Shown here: in pieces, positions 17,923-28,465 of the stretch
How the letters are laid out: every line of letters begins with the position of its first letter
How positions within the stretch are numbered: position 1 is the stretch's first letter
Assembly: GCF_900635445.1 (NCBI RefSeq)
Contig: NZ_LR134117.1
Coordinates: 1,178,001 to 1,242,000 of the forward strand
Direction: 5' to 3'
Length of the DNA: 64,000 nt
From: Serratia odorifera
GTDB lineage: Bacteria > Pseudomonadota > Gammaproteobacteria > Enterobacterales > Enterobacteriaceae
Notes under the pieces: generated by a model
What the model was told of the DNA's origin: nothing
Seen by the model: the letters and a program-made list of their open reading frames with translations, nothing else
Databases searched by the model: none
Translations under genes and position numbers: made by a program

Positions 17923-19207
17923 TTAGCGTCGGAAATCGACCTTTTCTTCGCTGGACAGATATAGCGTGGTTTCCGGCTGGGCGCGTTTCGGCTATTACCG
18001 CACCCTGGCGAATGGAGTAGCGCACCGGCGTCTGGCGACGTACCGCGTCAAAGCCGCTTTCCGCCGGTAAATCACCAGGTTGGCACTGTTGCCCGCCGTC
18101 AGGCCGTAATCCTGCAAATGCAGCGTACGGGCGCTGTGGCTGGTAATCAGCTTCAGCCGTCATCAATCTGACCGTTAGCCCATCAATTGACACACGTGCA
18201 GCCCCATATGCAGCACCTGCAACATATTGGCGGTGCCCAGCGGATACCACGGATCGAATACGTCGTCGTGGCCGAAGCAAACGTTAATCCCTGCCTCGAG
18301 CATCTCTTTTACCCGCGTGATACCACGACGTTTGGGATAACTGTCGAAACGCCCCTGCAGATGAATATTGACCAGCGGGTTGGCGACGAAATTGATGCCG
18401 GACAGCTTCAGCAGGCGGAACAACCGTGAGGTATAGGCGCCGTTGTAAGAGTGCATCGCCGTGGTATGGCTGGCGGTGACCTTGTCGCCCATTTCCAGCT
18501 TCAGCGCCAGCGCCGCGACGGTTTCCACAAAGCGTGACTGCTCATCGTCAATTTCATCGCAGTGCACATCCACCAGCCGATGGTATTTTTGCGCCAGTGC
18601 GAAGGTTTTATGCAGCGACTCCACGCCGTATTCGCGGGTGAACTCAAAGTGCGGAATGGCGCCGACCACGTCCGCGCCGAGGCGCAGTGCCTCTTCCAGC
18701 AACGCTTCGCCGTTGGGATAGGACAGAATACCTTCCTGCGGGAAGGCGACGATCTGCAGCGTGACCCACGGCGCGACTTCCTGTTTCACCTCCAGCATGG
18801 CTCGCAGCGCGGTCAACGTGGGATCCGACACATCGACGTGAGTGCGCACATACTGGGATGCCATTGGCGATTTGCCATTTCAGCGTTTGCCAGGCGCGCT
18901 GTTTGACGTCTTCATGACTCAGCAACGCCTTGCGTTCCGCCCAACGCTCAATACCTTCAAACAGCGTGCCAGACTGATTCCAGGCCGGCTGCCCGGCGGT
19001 CTGGGTGGTGTCCAGATGGATATGCGGCTCGACGAATGCCGGCAGCGCCAGCCCGCCCTCGGCATCCAGCGTATCGCTGCGCCACTCCTGCCCTTGCGGT
19101 TGCGGAATGATATGGGCGATGCGCCCCTGCTCGATCGCCAGCTGCCACAGCCCTTCGTGCCCGCCGAGGCGCAGGTTATCGATATATTTCAAATTATTCA
19201 CCGGCAT
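17923..19207 (-). CDS. codA: Cytosine deaminase (frame broken by five indels)
   Basis: Converts cytosine to uracil and ammonia for pyrimidine salvage. Amidohydrolase signatures are present: EPHIHLDTTQTAGQP (metal His pair), DVHCDEIDDEQSRF, TASHTTAMHSYNGAY and FGHDDVFDPWYPLGTANMLQ. Relative to the family there is an extra base at about 18855, an extra A at about 18175, a lost C at about 18157, a lost T at about 18073 and an extra G at about 17980. The corrected frame ends RR* at 17923-17925 and is 427 aa, exactly the E. coli length. The start overlaps codB by 14 nt. Confidence 0.9.
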
Positions 19208-20447
19208 GCTGCTCCTTGATATGTTGTATGAACTGGCGGTTTGTCAGCGGGTTCAGTACGGCATAGCTCAACGCCGCGCCCAGTACCGCATTGATCGGCA
19301 CGATGCCCGGCAACCAGTGCCCCGCCGCAACGCCAATCGCCACCGCCAGAATCGCCACCCAGTTGACGTTCATCATCCGCGCCTGTGCAAACGCCAGATA
19401 ACGCTGCCGGTTAGCCAGATAATCGACAATGATCACACCGCCAATCGGCGGAATGGCCGCCGACAGAAACGTCAGCCAGCCAACGAAGTTATTATACAGC
19501 CACAGTGCGCTGAGCGTGCCGATGGCGCCGTTGATCATCGACAGGGTTTTGCTCGACCAGCCGGTAATGTTGGCGAATCCCAACCCGGAAGCGTACAGCG
19601 CGTTGTCGTTGGTGGTCCAGATATTCAGTCCCAGCACCACGATTGCCGGCAACAATAGGCCCTGCGCAAACATCACATCGGAAATGTCGGCCATGCCGAG
19701 CGTCGCGGCGCCGGCGGCGCCAAAAATGAACATCAGCGAATTACCGAGGAAGAAGGCCACCAGCGCCACCAGCACCGCCATTTTGGCGCTGCGGCCAAAA
19801 CGCACGAAGTCTGCGGTCAAGGTACCGGCGCTGATAAACGAACCGATCACCATCGCCAGCGCAACGTTAAAATCCAGCGGCTGCGCCGGCATGATGTGGC
19901 GCACCGCATCCATACCGCCAGCGTGCTGCACCGCCAGCCACACCGAATAGCTGCCGAGCAAGGCAATAGCCGGCACCGCAATGGCAGAGAGAATGGTCAA
20001 CGCAGAAATGCCGAAAAACACCGTGATGGTCATCAACACGCCAGACAGCGCAATCAGCCAGTTGACGTCCCAGCCGGTGGCCTTGCCGACCGGGATGGCA
20101 AACATCGCCACGCCAACGCCGAACCAGCCGACCTGCGTCCCACCCAGCAACAGCGAAGGCAGCCACGAGCCGCGCACGCCAAAAGAAAAACGCGCCAGCA
20201 GGTGGGTGGTCAGCCCGGTCTTTGCACCAATATAGCCCAGGCAGGCGGTGTATACGCCCAGCAGCAGGTTGCCGATCAGCACCGCCAAAAAGAAATCGTG
20301 ATAGTTCAGCCCGGTGCCCAACGCGCCGCCGGTCCACATACTGGCAGAGAAAAAAGTCAGCCCCAGCATCACAAACGTCAATGCCATCGCCCCTTTACGC
20401 GCCGCTGCCGGCACTTGCTGCTGACTGAAATTATTATCCGGTGTCAT
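19194..20447 (-). CDS. codB: Cytosine permease
   Basis: Sodium-coupled (NCS1 family) cytosine transporter, 417 aa with about twelve membrane helices (419 in E. coli). Signatures include LTFVMLGLTFFSASMWTGGALGTGL, FGVRGSWLPSLLLGGTQVGWFGVGVAMFA and LNIWTTNDNALYASGLGFANITG. ATG 20445-20447 is preceded by GGGAGGAA and gives the family N terminus (M-T-P-D-N-N-F-S); the longer in-frame extension is rejected. The frame is intact, unlike its partner codA. In E. coli codBA is at another locus. Confidence 0.95.
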   Translation of the reverse strand: MTPDNNFSQQQVPAAARKGAMALTFVMLGLTFFSASMWTGGALGTGLNYHDFFLAVLIGNLLLGVYTACLGYIGAKTGLTTHLLARFSFGVRGSWLPSLLLGGTQVGWFGVGVAMFAIPVGKATGWDVNWLIALSGVLMTITVFFGISALTILSAIAVPAIALLGSYSVWLAVQHAGGMDAVRHIMPAQPLDFNVALAMVIGSFISAGTLTADFVRFGRSAKMAVLVALVAFFLGNSLMFIFGAAGAATLGMADISDVMFAQGLLLPAIVVLGLNIWTTNDNALYASGLGFANITGWSSKTLSMINGAIGTLSALWLYNNFVGWLTFLSAAIPPIGGVIIVDYLANRQRYLAFAQARMMNVNWVAILAVAIGVAAGHWLPGIVPINAVLGAALSYAVLNPLTNRQFIQHIKEQHAGE

Positions 20448-20509
20448 GCGTGGTGTTCCTCCCCTGTGCTGATAAAAAAACCGCCGCAGTTTATAACGCG
20501 ACGCGTCGA

Positions 20510-20525
20510 AAGCAATCGTTTTCGT
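20510..20525 (-). promoter_or_regulatory. PurR operator upstream of codB
   Basis: AAGCAATCGTTTTCGT matches the PurR consensus ANGCAANCGNTTNCNT at every specified position. It lies about 63-78 bp upstream of the codB ATG. E. coli codBA is known to be PurR-repressed, so conservation after relocation of the operon is plausible. Confidence 0.8.
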
Positions 20526-20699
20526 CAAGCAATGGCTGTGCCAGCTTCGGCGGTAGAGCGAAATACTTCAGCGCTACTCCAGAATAAGTACGACTACCTT
20601 CAACTGGCACGATTCAGCCAAAGTTGAATAAAAACCGCAACTTATCAATTATCGATAAAAATCATCGATATAACACCTTAGAGGTATATGAAACTACTC

Positions 20700-20713
20700 T
20701 TGATTTACATCAA
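20700..20713 (+). promoter_or_regulatory. FNR box of the nirB promoter
   Basis: TTGATTTACATCAA is a perfect TTGAT-N4-ATCAA site, and with its flanks looks like the E. coli nirB FNR site. Centred at 20706/20707, an activator site at -41.5 would place the start of transcription near 20748, 24 nt before nirB. Confidence 0.9.
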
Positions 20714-20771
20714 TAAGTCGGCCGAGCGGGAGGAATAAGGTAACGCTAGGAAATCAGAATTTGAGGCAATA

Positions 20772-23328
20772 ATGAGCAGAGTCAAACTTGCTATCATCGG
20801 TAATGGCATGGTCGGCCACCGGTTTATCGAAGACCTGCTGGATAAAGCAGGCCCTGACCACTTCGACATCACCGTTTTTTGCGAAGAACCCCGCATCGCT
20901 TACGATCGCGTACACCTGTCGTCCTATTTTTCGCACCATACCGCCGAAGAGCTTTCGCTGGTGCGCGAGGGATTTTACCAAAAGCATAACGTCAACGTGC
21001 TGGTGGGCGAACGCGCCATCACCATCAACCCGCGGCGAAAAGGTGATTCACTCCAATACCGGCCGCACGGTGTACTATGACAAACTGATCATGGGCCACC
21101 GGGCTCCTATCCCTGGATCCCGCCGATCAAAGGCCGCCGAAGGCCAGGACTGTTTCGTTTACCGCACCATTGAAGATCTTAACGCCATTTGAAGCCTGCG
21201 CGCGCCGCAGCAAGCGCGGTGCGGTGGTCGGTGGTGGGCTGCTCGGTCTGGAGGCCGCCGGTGCACTGAAAAGTCTGGGCGTCGAAACCCACGTGATCGA
21301 GTTTGCGCCGGTGCTGATGGCCGAACAGCTCGATCCGATGGGCGGCGATCAACTGCGTCGCAAGATTGAACGCATGGGAGTCAAAGTCCACACCGGCAAA
21401 AACACCGAGGAGATCGTCCACAGCGGCCAGAACGCACGCAAAACCATGCAGTTTGCCGACGGCAGCGCGCTGGAAGTCGATTTTATCGTGTTCTCCACCG
21501 GTATCCGCGCCCCAAGACAAGCTGGCGCACCAGTGCGGGTTGGCAACCGCGCGCCGCGGCGGCATCGTTATTAACGACAGTTGCCAGACGTCCGATCCGG
21601 ACGTGTATGCCATCGGCGAATGCGCCTCATGGCAGGAGCGCACTTTTGGCCTGGTGGCGCCAGGCTACAAAATGGCTCAGGTGGCGGCCGATCACCTGCT
21701 GAACCGTGAAAATACCTTCTGTGGCGCCGACATGAGCGCCAAGCTGAAACTGTTGGGCGTCGACGTCGGCGGCATCGGCGACGCGCACGGCCGCACCGAA
21801 GGCGCCCGCAGCTACGTCTACCTGGATGAAAGCAAAGAGGTTTACAAACGCATCGTGGTCAGCGCCGATAACAAAACGCTGATCGGCGCGGTACTGGTCG
21901 GCGACACCAGCGACTACGGTAATCTGCTGCAACTGGCACTGAACCGCATCGAACTGCCGGAAAACCCCGACAGTCTGATCCTGCCTGCGCACGCTGGCAG
22001 CAAGCCGGCCATCGGCGTCGACTCCCTGCCGGAAAGTGCGCAGATTTGTTCCTGTTTCGACGTCAGCAAGGGCGACATCATCAACGCGGTAGCCATGGGC
22101 TGTCATACCGTGGCAGCCATCAAGGCCGAAACCAAGGCCGGCACCGGCTGCGGCGGCTGTATCCCGTTGGTTACCCAAGTGCTGAATGCCGAGCTGAGCA
22201 AGCAGGGCATTGAAGTCAACCATCACCTGTGCGAACACTTCGCCTATTCTCGCCAGGAGCTATACCACCTGATTCGCGTCGAGGGCATCAAGTCCTACGA
22301 CGCATTGCTGGCAAAATACGGCAAAGGCTACGGTTGTGAAGTCTGCAAGCCGACCATCGGCTCGCTGCTGGCCTCCTGCTGGAACGAGTACATTCTCAAA
22401 CCGCAGCATACGCCGCTACAGGATACCAACGACAACTTCCTCGGCAATATTCAGAAGGACGGCACCTACTCGGTGATCCCGCGCTCCGCCGCGGCGAGAT
22501 CACGCCAGACGGCCTGGTGGCGATCGGCAAGATAGCCAAGGAATACAACCTCTACACCAAAATGACCGGTTCACAGCGTATCGGCATGTTCGGCGCACAG
22601 AAAAACGATCTGCCGCCATCTGGGCCAGGCTGATTGACGCCGGTTTTGAAACCGGCCACGCCTATGCCAAAGCGCTGCGAATGGCGAAAACCTGCGTTGG
22701 CAGCACCTGGTGCCGCTACGGCGTTGGCGACAGCGTCGGCTTTGGCGTGACGCTGGAGCACCGCTACAAAGGCATTCGTACCCCGCACAAAATGAAGTTC
22801 GGCGTTTCCGGCTGTACTCGCGAATGCGCGGAAGCACAGGGTAAGGACGTCGGTATTATCGCCACCGAAAACGGCTGGAACCTGTACGTCTGCGGCAACG
22901 GCGGCATGAAACCACGCCATGCCGATTTGCTGGCGGCCGACCTCGATCGCGAAACGCTGGTACGTTACCTCGACCGTTTCATGATGTTCTACATTCGCCA
23001 CCGCCGATAAGCTGCAACGTACCTCGGTATGGCTGGAAAGCCTCGATGGCGGCATCGATTATCTGCGCAAGGTGATCGTCGATGACAAGCTGGCTATCAA
23101 CGCACAGCTGGAAGCGGAAATTGCCCGCCTGCGCGAAGCGGTGATCTGGCGAGTGGAACGAAACCGTACAGCACCCTGAATCTCAGGGACGTTTTGCCCA
23201 CTTTATCAACAGCAGCCAGCGCGACCCGAATGTACAAATGGTCGCCGAGCGCCAACAGCACCGTCCGGCTCGCCCTGACGAACGCATCCCGGTCACGCTG
23301 CTTGAAACCGAGGAGAACATTGCCATGA
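20772..23328 (+). CDS. nirB: NADH-dependent nitrite reductase large subunit (frame broken by about eleven indels)
   Basis: Cytoplasmic siroheme/FAD enzyme reducing nitrite to ammonium. Successive frames contain the FAD domain (KLAIIGNGMVGHRFIEDLL; GAVVGGGLLGLEAAGALKSLG). The [2Fe-2S] BFD-like domain (ICSCFDVSKGD...GTGCGGCIP) and the siroheme/4Fe-4S ligands (TCVGSTWCRYG; FGVSGCTREC) follow. Insertions lie near 21034, 21094, 21102, 21133, 21189, 21511, 22998 and 23149, deletions near 22490 and 22614. One more insertion is needed just before 23325 so that TGA 23326-23328 is read. The corrected length is 849 aa against 847 in E. coli. As written, nirB runs into nirD without a stop. Confidence 0.92.
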
Positions 23329-23691
23329 GCCAGTGGATTAACGTTTGCTCAATCGCCGATATCCTGCCCGCTACCGGCGTGTGCGCCCTGATCGGCGAAC
23401 AGCAGGTGGCGGTGTTCCGCCCCTACGCCGACGAGCAGCTGTTCGCCATCAGCAACATCGACCCCATTTGCCCAGTCGAGCGTGCTGTCACGCGGCCTGA
23501 TCGCCGAACACCAGGGGGAGTTATGGGTGGCCAGCCCGCTGAAAAAACAGCACTTTCGCCTACACGACGGCTTCTGCATGGAAGATGAAAGCCGCTCGGT
23601 AATGGCGTTCCCCCTGCCCGCGTGGTCGACGGCGTGGGTGCAGGTTGCCAGCGCTGGCCCGGTAAGCGCTGGCCAGGCAAGAATCATTTAA
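23325..23691 (+). CDS. nirD: Nitrite reductase small subunit (frame broken)
   Basis: Rieske-like small subunit required with NirB. MSQWINVCSIADILPATGVCALIGEQQVAVFRPYADEQLFAISNID is followed, after an extra base near 23467, by SSVLSRGLIAEHQGELWVASPLKKQHFRLHDGFCMEDESRSV. Near 23612 (two extra C) and 23636 (one extra G) the frame probably slips again, so the expected ARVVDGVVQVAS tail is obscured. The corrected protein would be about 120 aa, 12 longer than in E. coli, so the exact C terminus is uncertain. ATG overlaps the nirB stop. Confidence 0.85.
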
Positions 23692-23707
23692 ACTTTAGGG
23701 AAAAACC

Positions 23708-24510
23708 ATGTTTACCGACACCATCAACAAATGCGCCGCCAACGCGGCGCGCATTGTCAAACTGGCGAAAGAGAGCCCGCTCGGATTCTGGATCGGTTCG
23801 GCGATGGCCGGCGCCTACGTCGGCCTCGGCATCATTCTGATTTTTACCCTGGGCAATCTGGTGGATCCGTCGATTCGGCCGCTGGTGATGGGTGCCACCT
23901 TCGGCATCGCGCTGACGCTGGTGATCATTGCCGGTTCAGAGCTGTTCACCGGCCACACCATGTTTCTGACGCTCGGCGTCAAGGCCGGCACCATCAGCCC
24001 ATAGCCAAATGTGGGGCGGTGTTACCGCAGACCTGGCTGGGTAACCTGCTTGGCTCGGTGTTGGTGGCGTTGATGTATTATTACGGCGGTGGCAGCCTGC
24101 TGCCGGTGGATACCAGCCTGGTACATAGCGTAGCGCTGGCGAAAACCACCGCGCCGGCGAGCGTACTGTTCTTCAAGGGCGTACTGTGTAACTGGCTGGT
24201 GTGTCTGGCGATCTGGATGGCGCTGCGCGTTGAAGGCGCAGCAAAATTCATTGCCATCTGGTGGTGTCTGCTGGCCTTCATCGCCTCCGGCTATGAGCAC
24301 TCGGTCGCCAACATGACGCTGTTCGCCCTTTCCTGGTTTGGTCAGCACGGCGATGCCTATACGCTGGGCGGCATCGGCCACAACCTGCTGTGGGTGACAC
24401 TGGGCAATACGGTTTCCGGCGCCGTATTCATGGGCCTCGGCTATTGGTACGCCACGCCGCGCGCCCAGCGCCCGCAGGCCGAGAGCGCCAACGCACGTCA
24501 AACCGCGTAA
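23708..24510 (+). CDS. nirC: Nitrite channel of the FNT family (frame broken by two inserted bases)
   Basis: Pentameric formate/nitrite transporter-family channel that moves nitrite across the inner membrane. MFTDTINKCAANAARIVKLAKESPLGFWIGSAMAGAYVGLGIILIFTLGN and the FNT signatures ELFTGHTMFLTLGVKAG and KGVLCNWLVCLAIWMAL are present. Extra C near 23999 and extra G near 24014 interrupt it after TIS. Corrected length is 266 aa (268 in E. coli). It starts 16 nt after nirD. Confidence 0.93.
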
Positions 24511-24558
24511 TATCGGGGGTCTGGCGCCCCCTTTTGTCGCCTTCCCTGAGGATTGCTG

Positions 24559-25964
24559 ATGGATTACCTACCGATATTTTGCCAACTGCAACACAAGGCT
24601 TGCCTGCTGGGTGGGCGGCGGTGAAGTCGCCGAGCGTAAAGCGCGTCTGTTGCTGGATGCCGGCGCAGCGCTGACCGTCAACGCCAGCCAATTCAATCCG
24701 CAATTTCGGCAATGGGCCACTGAAGGCCGGCTGACGCTGGTGGTTGGGGAATTCAACGCTGATTTGCTGGTGGGAAAATGGCTGGCGATCGCCGCTACGG
24801 ACCGCGTGGAAGTCAACCGCCCTGGTCTATCAGTGCGCCAATCAGCAACGGGTTTTCTGCAATGTGGTGGACGATCCGAAACGTGCCAGTTTCATTATGC
24901 CGTCGATTATCGACCGGTCGCCGATCATGGTTGCCGTCTCCTCCGGTGGTAAAGCGCCGGTGCTGGCACGCCTGCTGCGAGAAAAACTCGAGGCGATGCT
25001 GCCACAGCATCTCGGCCGCCTGGCGCATTGGGGCGGAGCCCTGCGCCAGCGCGTGAAACAGCACTTTGCCGATCCGGCCGATCGCCGCCGTTTTTGGGAA
25101 AGACTGTTCAGCCACCATCGTCTGGCACAATCGCTGGCCAACAACGATGCCGCGCTGGCGGCGCAGCAGACCGAAGAGCTATTCGACACGCCGCAGCGCG
25201 CGCGCGGTGAAGTGGTGCTGGTGGGCGCCGGACCCGGTGATGCCGGCCTGCTGACGCTAAAAGGTCTGCAGCAAATGCAGCAGGCCGATGTGGTGGTGTA
25301 TGACCGACTGGTGTCCGACGAAGTGATGGCATTGGTACGGCGCGACGCCGAACGCATTTTCGTTGGCAAGCGCGCCGGACAGCATTGCGTACCGCAGGAG
25401 CAGATCAACCGCATCCTGCTTGAACAAGCGCAGCGTGGCAAACGCGTTGTTCGGCTGAAAGGTGGCGATCCGTTTATCTTCGGCCGCGGCGGCGAGGAAT
25501 TGGAAACGCTGGCCGATGGCGGTATTCCGTTCTCGGTAGTGCCCGGCATTACCGCCGCATCGGGCTGTTCAGCCTACAGCGGCATTCCCCTCACCCACCG
25601 CGACCATGCGCAAAGCGTCCGGCTGGTAACCGGCCACGCCAAGGCCGATGGCGGCCTGGACTGGGCAACGCTGGCCGCAGACCGGCAGACGCTGGTATTT
25701 TACATGGGATTGACGCAGGCAGCTGAAATCCAATGCCAATTGCAGGCACACGGCATGGCCGCTACAACGCCGGTCGCGCTGGTGGAAAACGGCACCTCTT
25801 GCCGTCAGCGGGTTATCGAAGGAGAACTGGCCCAGTTGGCATTATTGGCACAGCAGGCCGCCAGTCCAAGCCTGATTATCGTCGGCAGCGTGGTGAGTCT
25901 GCGCAGCAAATTGAACTGGTTCGCCAGCCACAGCGCCGCGCCGGATCTGGCAAAAATGGCATAA
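24559..25964 (+). CDS. cysG: Siroheme synthase (frame broken by two inserted bases)
   Basis: Trifunctional enzyme making siroheme from uroporphyrinogen III, the cofactor NirB needs. The N-terminal dehydrogenase/ferrochelatase part starts MDYLPIFCQLQHKACLLVGGGEVAERKARLLL. The C-terminal SAM methyltransferase begins about residue 217 (GEVVLVGAGPGDAGLLTLKGLQ) with VVYDRLVS, VVRLKGGDPFIFGRGGEE, GITAASGCSAYSGIPLTHR and VENGTS motifs. Extra bases are near 24607 and 24820; correction gives 467 aa (457 in E. coli). It follows nirC by 48 nt, forming nirBDC-cysG. Confidence 0.93.
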
Positions 25965-25968
25965 CAAA

Positions 25969-25988
25969 AGGCCGGGCAAGCCCGGCCT
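25969..25988 (-). terminator. Terminator downstream of trpS
   Basis: AGGCCGGG (25969-25976) pairs with CCCGGCCT (25981-25988) around CAAG. On the minus strand it is followed by TTTT, so it should end the trpS (superoperon) transcript; on the plus strand there is no T-run. Confidence 0.75.
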
Positions 25989-26031
25989 GATACACAGAGC
26001 GCGGCAGCCGCGCCCGGCGGTAACGTCACGC

Positions 26032-27036
26032 TTACGGCTGTGTCACAAAGCCGATGGCCTGATAGACCTTGCTCAGCGTTTCCTGCGCCCGTGCACGCGC
26101 CTTGGCCGCACCGTCACGCATCACCTGTTGCAGATAGGCTTCGTCGTTACGGAACTGATGGTAACGCACCTGCAACTCGCTCAGCATGCCGGAAACCGCG
26201 TCGGCAACCGCCCCTTTCAGGTGGCCGTACATTTGCCCTTCAAACTCGGCTTCCAGCTCTGCGATAGGCTTGCCGGTGACGCCTGACAGAATATCCAGCA
26301 GATTGGATACCCCGGCCTTGTTCGCCACGTCGTAACGAATAACCGGCGGCTCATCGGAGTCGGTCATCGCACGTTTGATCTTTTTGGTCACCGCTTTCGG
26401 ATCTTCCAGCAGGCCGATCACATTGTTGCGGTTATCGTCCGACTTGGACATTTTCTTGGTCGGTTCCTGCAACGACATCACGCGCGCGCCGGACTTGGGA
26501 ATAAACGGCTCAGGGACCTTAAAGATCTCGCCGTACAGCGCGTTGAAGCGGGAGGCCACGTCACGGCTCAGCTCCAGGTGCTGTTTCTGATCCTCACCCA
26601 CCGGTACCTGATTGGTTTGATACAGCAGGATGTCCGCCGCCATCAATACCGGATAGCTGAACAGGCCGGCGTTGATGTTCTCTGCATAGCGGCTGGACTT
26701 GTCCTTGAACTGGGTCATGCGACTCAGTTCGCCGAAATAGGTGTAGCAGTTCAGCGCCCAGCTCAACTGGGTGTGTTCCGGCACGTGCGACTGCACAAAG
26801 ATGGTGCTCTTGTTCGGATCGATGCCGCAGGCCAGATACAGCGCCAGCGTATCCAGCGTGGCCTTGCGCAGGGTTTCCGCGTCCTGACGCACGGTAATCG
26901 CATGCAAATCAACGATGCAGTATATGCAGTCGTAATCGTCCTGCAAATGTACCCACTGACGCAGTGCACCCATGTAGTTGCCAATGGTCAGTTCGCCGGA
27001 CGGCTGTGCGCCGCTAAATACGATGGGCTTACTCAT
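26032..27036 (-). CDS. trpS: Tryptophanyl-tRNA synthetase
   Basis: Class I aminoacyl-tRNA synthetase charging tRNA-Trp. 334 aa, identical in length to E. coli TrpS. The HIGH-equivalent TIGN is at 17-20 in SGELTIGNYMGALRQW, and KMSKS at 195-199. Last gene of aroK-aroB-damX-dam-rpe-gph-trpS; it starts only 2 nt after the gph stop. Confidence 0.98.
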   Translation of the reverse strand: MSKPIVFSGAQPSGELTIGNYMGALRQWVHLQDDYDCIYCIVDLHAITVRQDAETLRKATLDTLALYLACGIDPNKSTIFVQSHVPEHTQLSWALNCYTYFGELSRMTQFKDKSSRYAENINAGLFSYPVLMAADILLYQTNQVPVGEDQKQHLELSRDVASRFNALYGEIFKVPEPFIPKSGARVMSLQEPTKKMSKSDDNRNNVIGLLEDPKAVTKKIKRAMTDSDEPPVIRYDVANKAGVSNLLDILSGVTGKPIAELEAEFEGQMYGHLKGAVADAVSGMLSELQVRYHQFRNDEAYLQQVMRDGAAKARARAQETLSKVYQAIGFVTQP

Positions 27037-27038
27037 GT

Positions 27039-27737
27039 TTACATTTCCTGATTCTCTAAAGATGACAGCCCAAGGGCGGGCAACAAATCGGCAAAGCGCT
27101 CCAACACCCGATCTGGATGACTCAGGGCAATCGCTTCACCGTAGTTATAACCGTAAGTCAGGCCAACGCTCGGGCAACCTGCCGCCTGTGCCGCCTGAAT
27201 ATCATTGCGCGAATCACCGACGAACAGCAGTTGACTGGCATGCAGGCCAAGCTTGCCGAGCACCAGATACAACGGCGCCGGGTGCGGTTTTTTCTCGATA
27301 ACATCATCGCCGCCGATAATCAGCGAAAAATAGTCAAAGATCCCTAGCGTCTGCAATAGCGGGGCAACAAACGGCGTCGGCTTGTTGGTCACCAACGCCA
27401 TCGGGTAACCCGCGGCCGCCAACTGCGCCAGCGTGGACTGCACCTGCGGGAACAGGCGGCTGCCGCTGCTGACGGTTTGTGCATAAAAATGATCGAAGCG
27501 GGCGCGCATTTGTTGGTCGAGCTCCGGATTGGCGTCACGTTCCGCCCAGCGCAGAGCGCGTTGCACCAGCACGTCGGCGCCATTGCCAATCCAGGTGCCT
27601 ACGCGAGCCTCGCCGGCCGGTGAACAGCCCAACTCCAGCAACGCCATGTCAATGGCGGCAGCCAGGCCCGGTGCGCTGTCCACCAGCGTACCATCGAGAT
27701 CAAAAGCCAGACCGCGAATGGCCGAAAAATCAGCCAT
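27039..27737 (-). CDS. gph: Phosphoglycolate phosphatase
   Basis: HAD-superfamily phosphatase that removes 2-phosphoglycolate formed in repair of oxidative DNA ends. 232 aa. Motif I FDLDGTLVDS has Asp13/Asp15. Further motifs are VTNKP and the C-terminal VGDSRNDIQAAQAAGCPSVGLTYGYNYGE. Overlaps the rpe stop by 8 nt, consistent with translational coupling. Confidence 0.96.
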   Translation of the reverse strand: MADFSAIRGLAFDLDGTLVDSAPGLAAAIDMALLELGCSPAGEARVGTWIGNGADVLVQRALRWAERDANPELDQQMRARFDHFYAQTVSSGSRLFPQVQSTLAQLAAAGYPMALVTNKPTPFVAPLLQTLGIFDYFSLIIGGDDVIEKKPHPAPLYLVLGKLGLHASQLLFVGDSRNDIQAAQAAGCPSVGLTYGYNYGEAIALSHPDRVLERFADLLPALGLSSLENQEM

Positions 27738-28407
27738 GCGTCACCTTCGCCAACTCGCTGCGCATCTCGTCGATCACTGCACGGTAATCTGGCTTGCCGA
27801 AAATCGCCGAGCCGGCGACAAACATGTCAGCGCCTGCGGCGGCGATTTCCGCGATATTATCCACCTTGACCCCGCCGTCGACTTCCAGACGGATATCACG
27901 ACCGCTGTCGTCGATCAGCTTACGAACCTGACGCAGCTTGTCGAGCGTGCCGTGAATGAACGATTGGCCGCCGAAGCCCGGGTTGACCGACATCAGCAGG
28001 ATCACGTCGATTTTATCCATCACGTAATCCAGATAGCTCAACGGGGTCGCCGGGTTGAAGACCAGCCCGGCCTTGCAGCCGTGCTCTTTGATCAATTGAA
28101 TGGTGCGATCGACGTGTTCAGAGGCTTCAGGGTGGAAAGAGATGTAGCTGGCACCGGCCTTGGCAAAATCCGGGATGATACGGTCAACCGGCTTCACCAT
28201 CAGGTGTACGTCAATCGGCGCGGTGATACCGTAATTGCGCAGCGCCTGACACACCATCGGGCCGATAGTCAGGTTGGGCACGTAATGGTTGTCCATCACG
28301 TCGAAATGCACCACATCGGCGCCTGCTGTCAGCACGTTGGCCGTGTCCTCACCTAACCGGGCAAAATCTGCCGACAGAATGGACGGGGCAATCAAAAACT
28401 TTTTCAT
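27730..28407 (-). CDS. rpe: Ribulose-phosphate 3-epimerase
   Basis: Interconverts ribulose-5-phosphate and xylulose-5-phosphate in the pentose phosphate pathway. TIM-barrel protein with IAPSILSADFARLGEDT, VVHFDVMDNHYVPNLTIGP (metal/catalytic Asp), HLMVKPVD, MSVNPGFGGQSF and EVDGGVKVDN. The ATG at 28405-28407 has GGAG 8 nt upstream and gives 225 aa, exactly as in E. coli; the TTG four codons upstream is rejected. Confidence 0.98.
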   Translation of the reverse strand: MKKFLIAPSILSADFARLGEDTANVLTAGADVVHFDVMDNHYVPNLTIGPMVCQALRNYGITAPIDVHLMVKPVDRIIPDFAKAGASYISFHPEASEHVDRTIQLIKEHGCKAGLVFNPATPLSYLDYVMDKIDVILLMSVNPGFGGQSFIHGTLDKLRQVRKLIDDSGRDIRLEVDGGVKVDNIAEIAAAGADMFVAGSAIFGKPDYRAVIDEMRSELAKVTHG

Positions 28408-28465
28408 CCGCTTCTCCAAACGTAGGGGTAATTATTATACGCCGGGGTGCCTGCCTGTTCCCGGC

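Larger units (their letters stand above)
20448..20771. other. codB-nirB divergent regulatory region
   Basis: A 324-bp gap without a gene. It carries a perfect PurR consensus site on the codB side (20510-20525) and a perfect FNR box on the nirB side (20700-20713). A NarL/NarP-like heptamer AGAGGTA lies just upstream at about 20680. The middle part is A/T-rich with no further motif I can support. Confidence 0.6.

Noticed and set aside
23238..23588. A natural NirB-NirD fusion protein
   Set aside because: The absence of a stop depends on frames already disturbed by indels. Counting bases shows one more insertion before 23325 would restore TGA at 23326-23328 and the usual ATG overlap.
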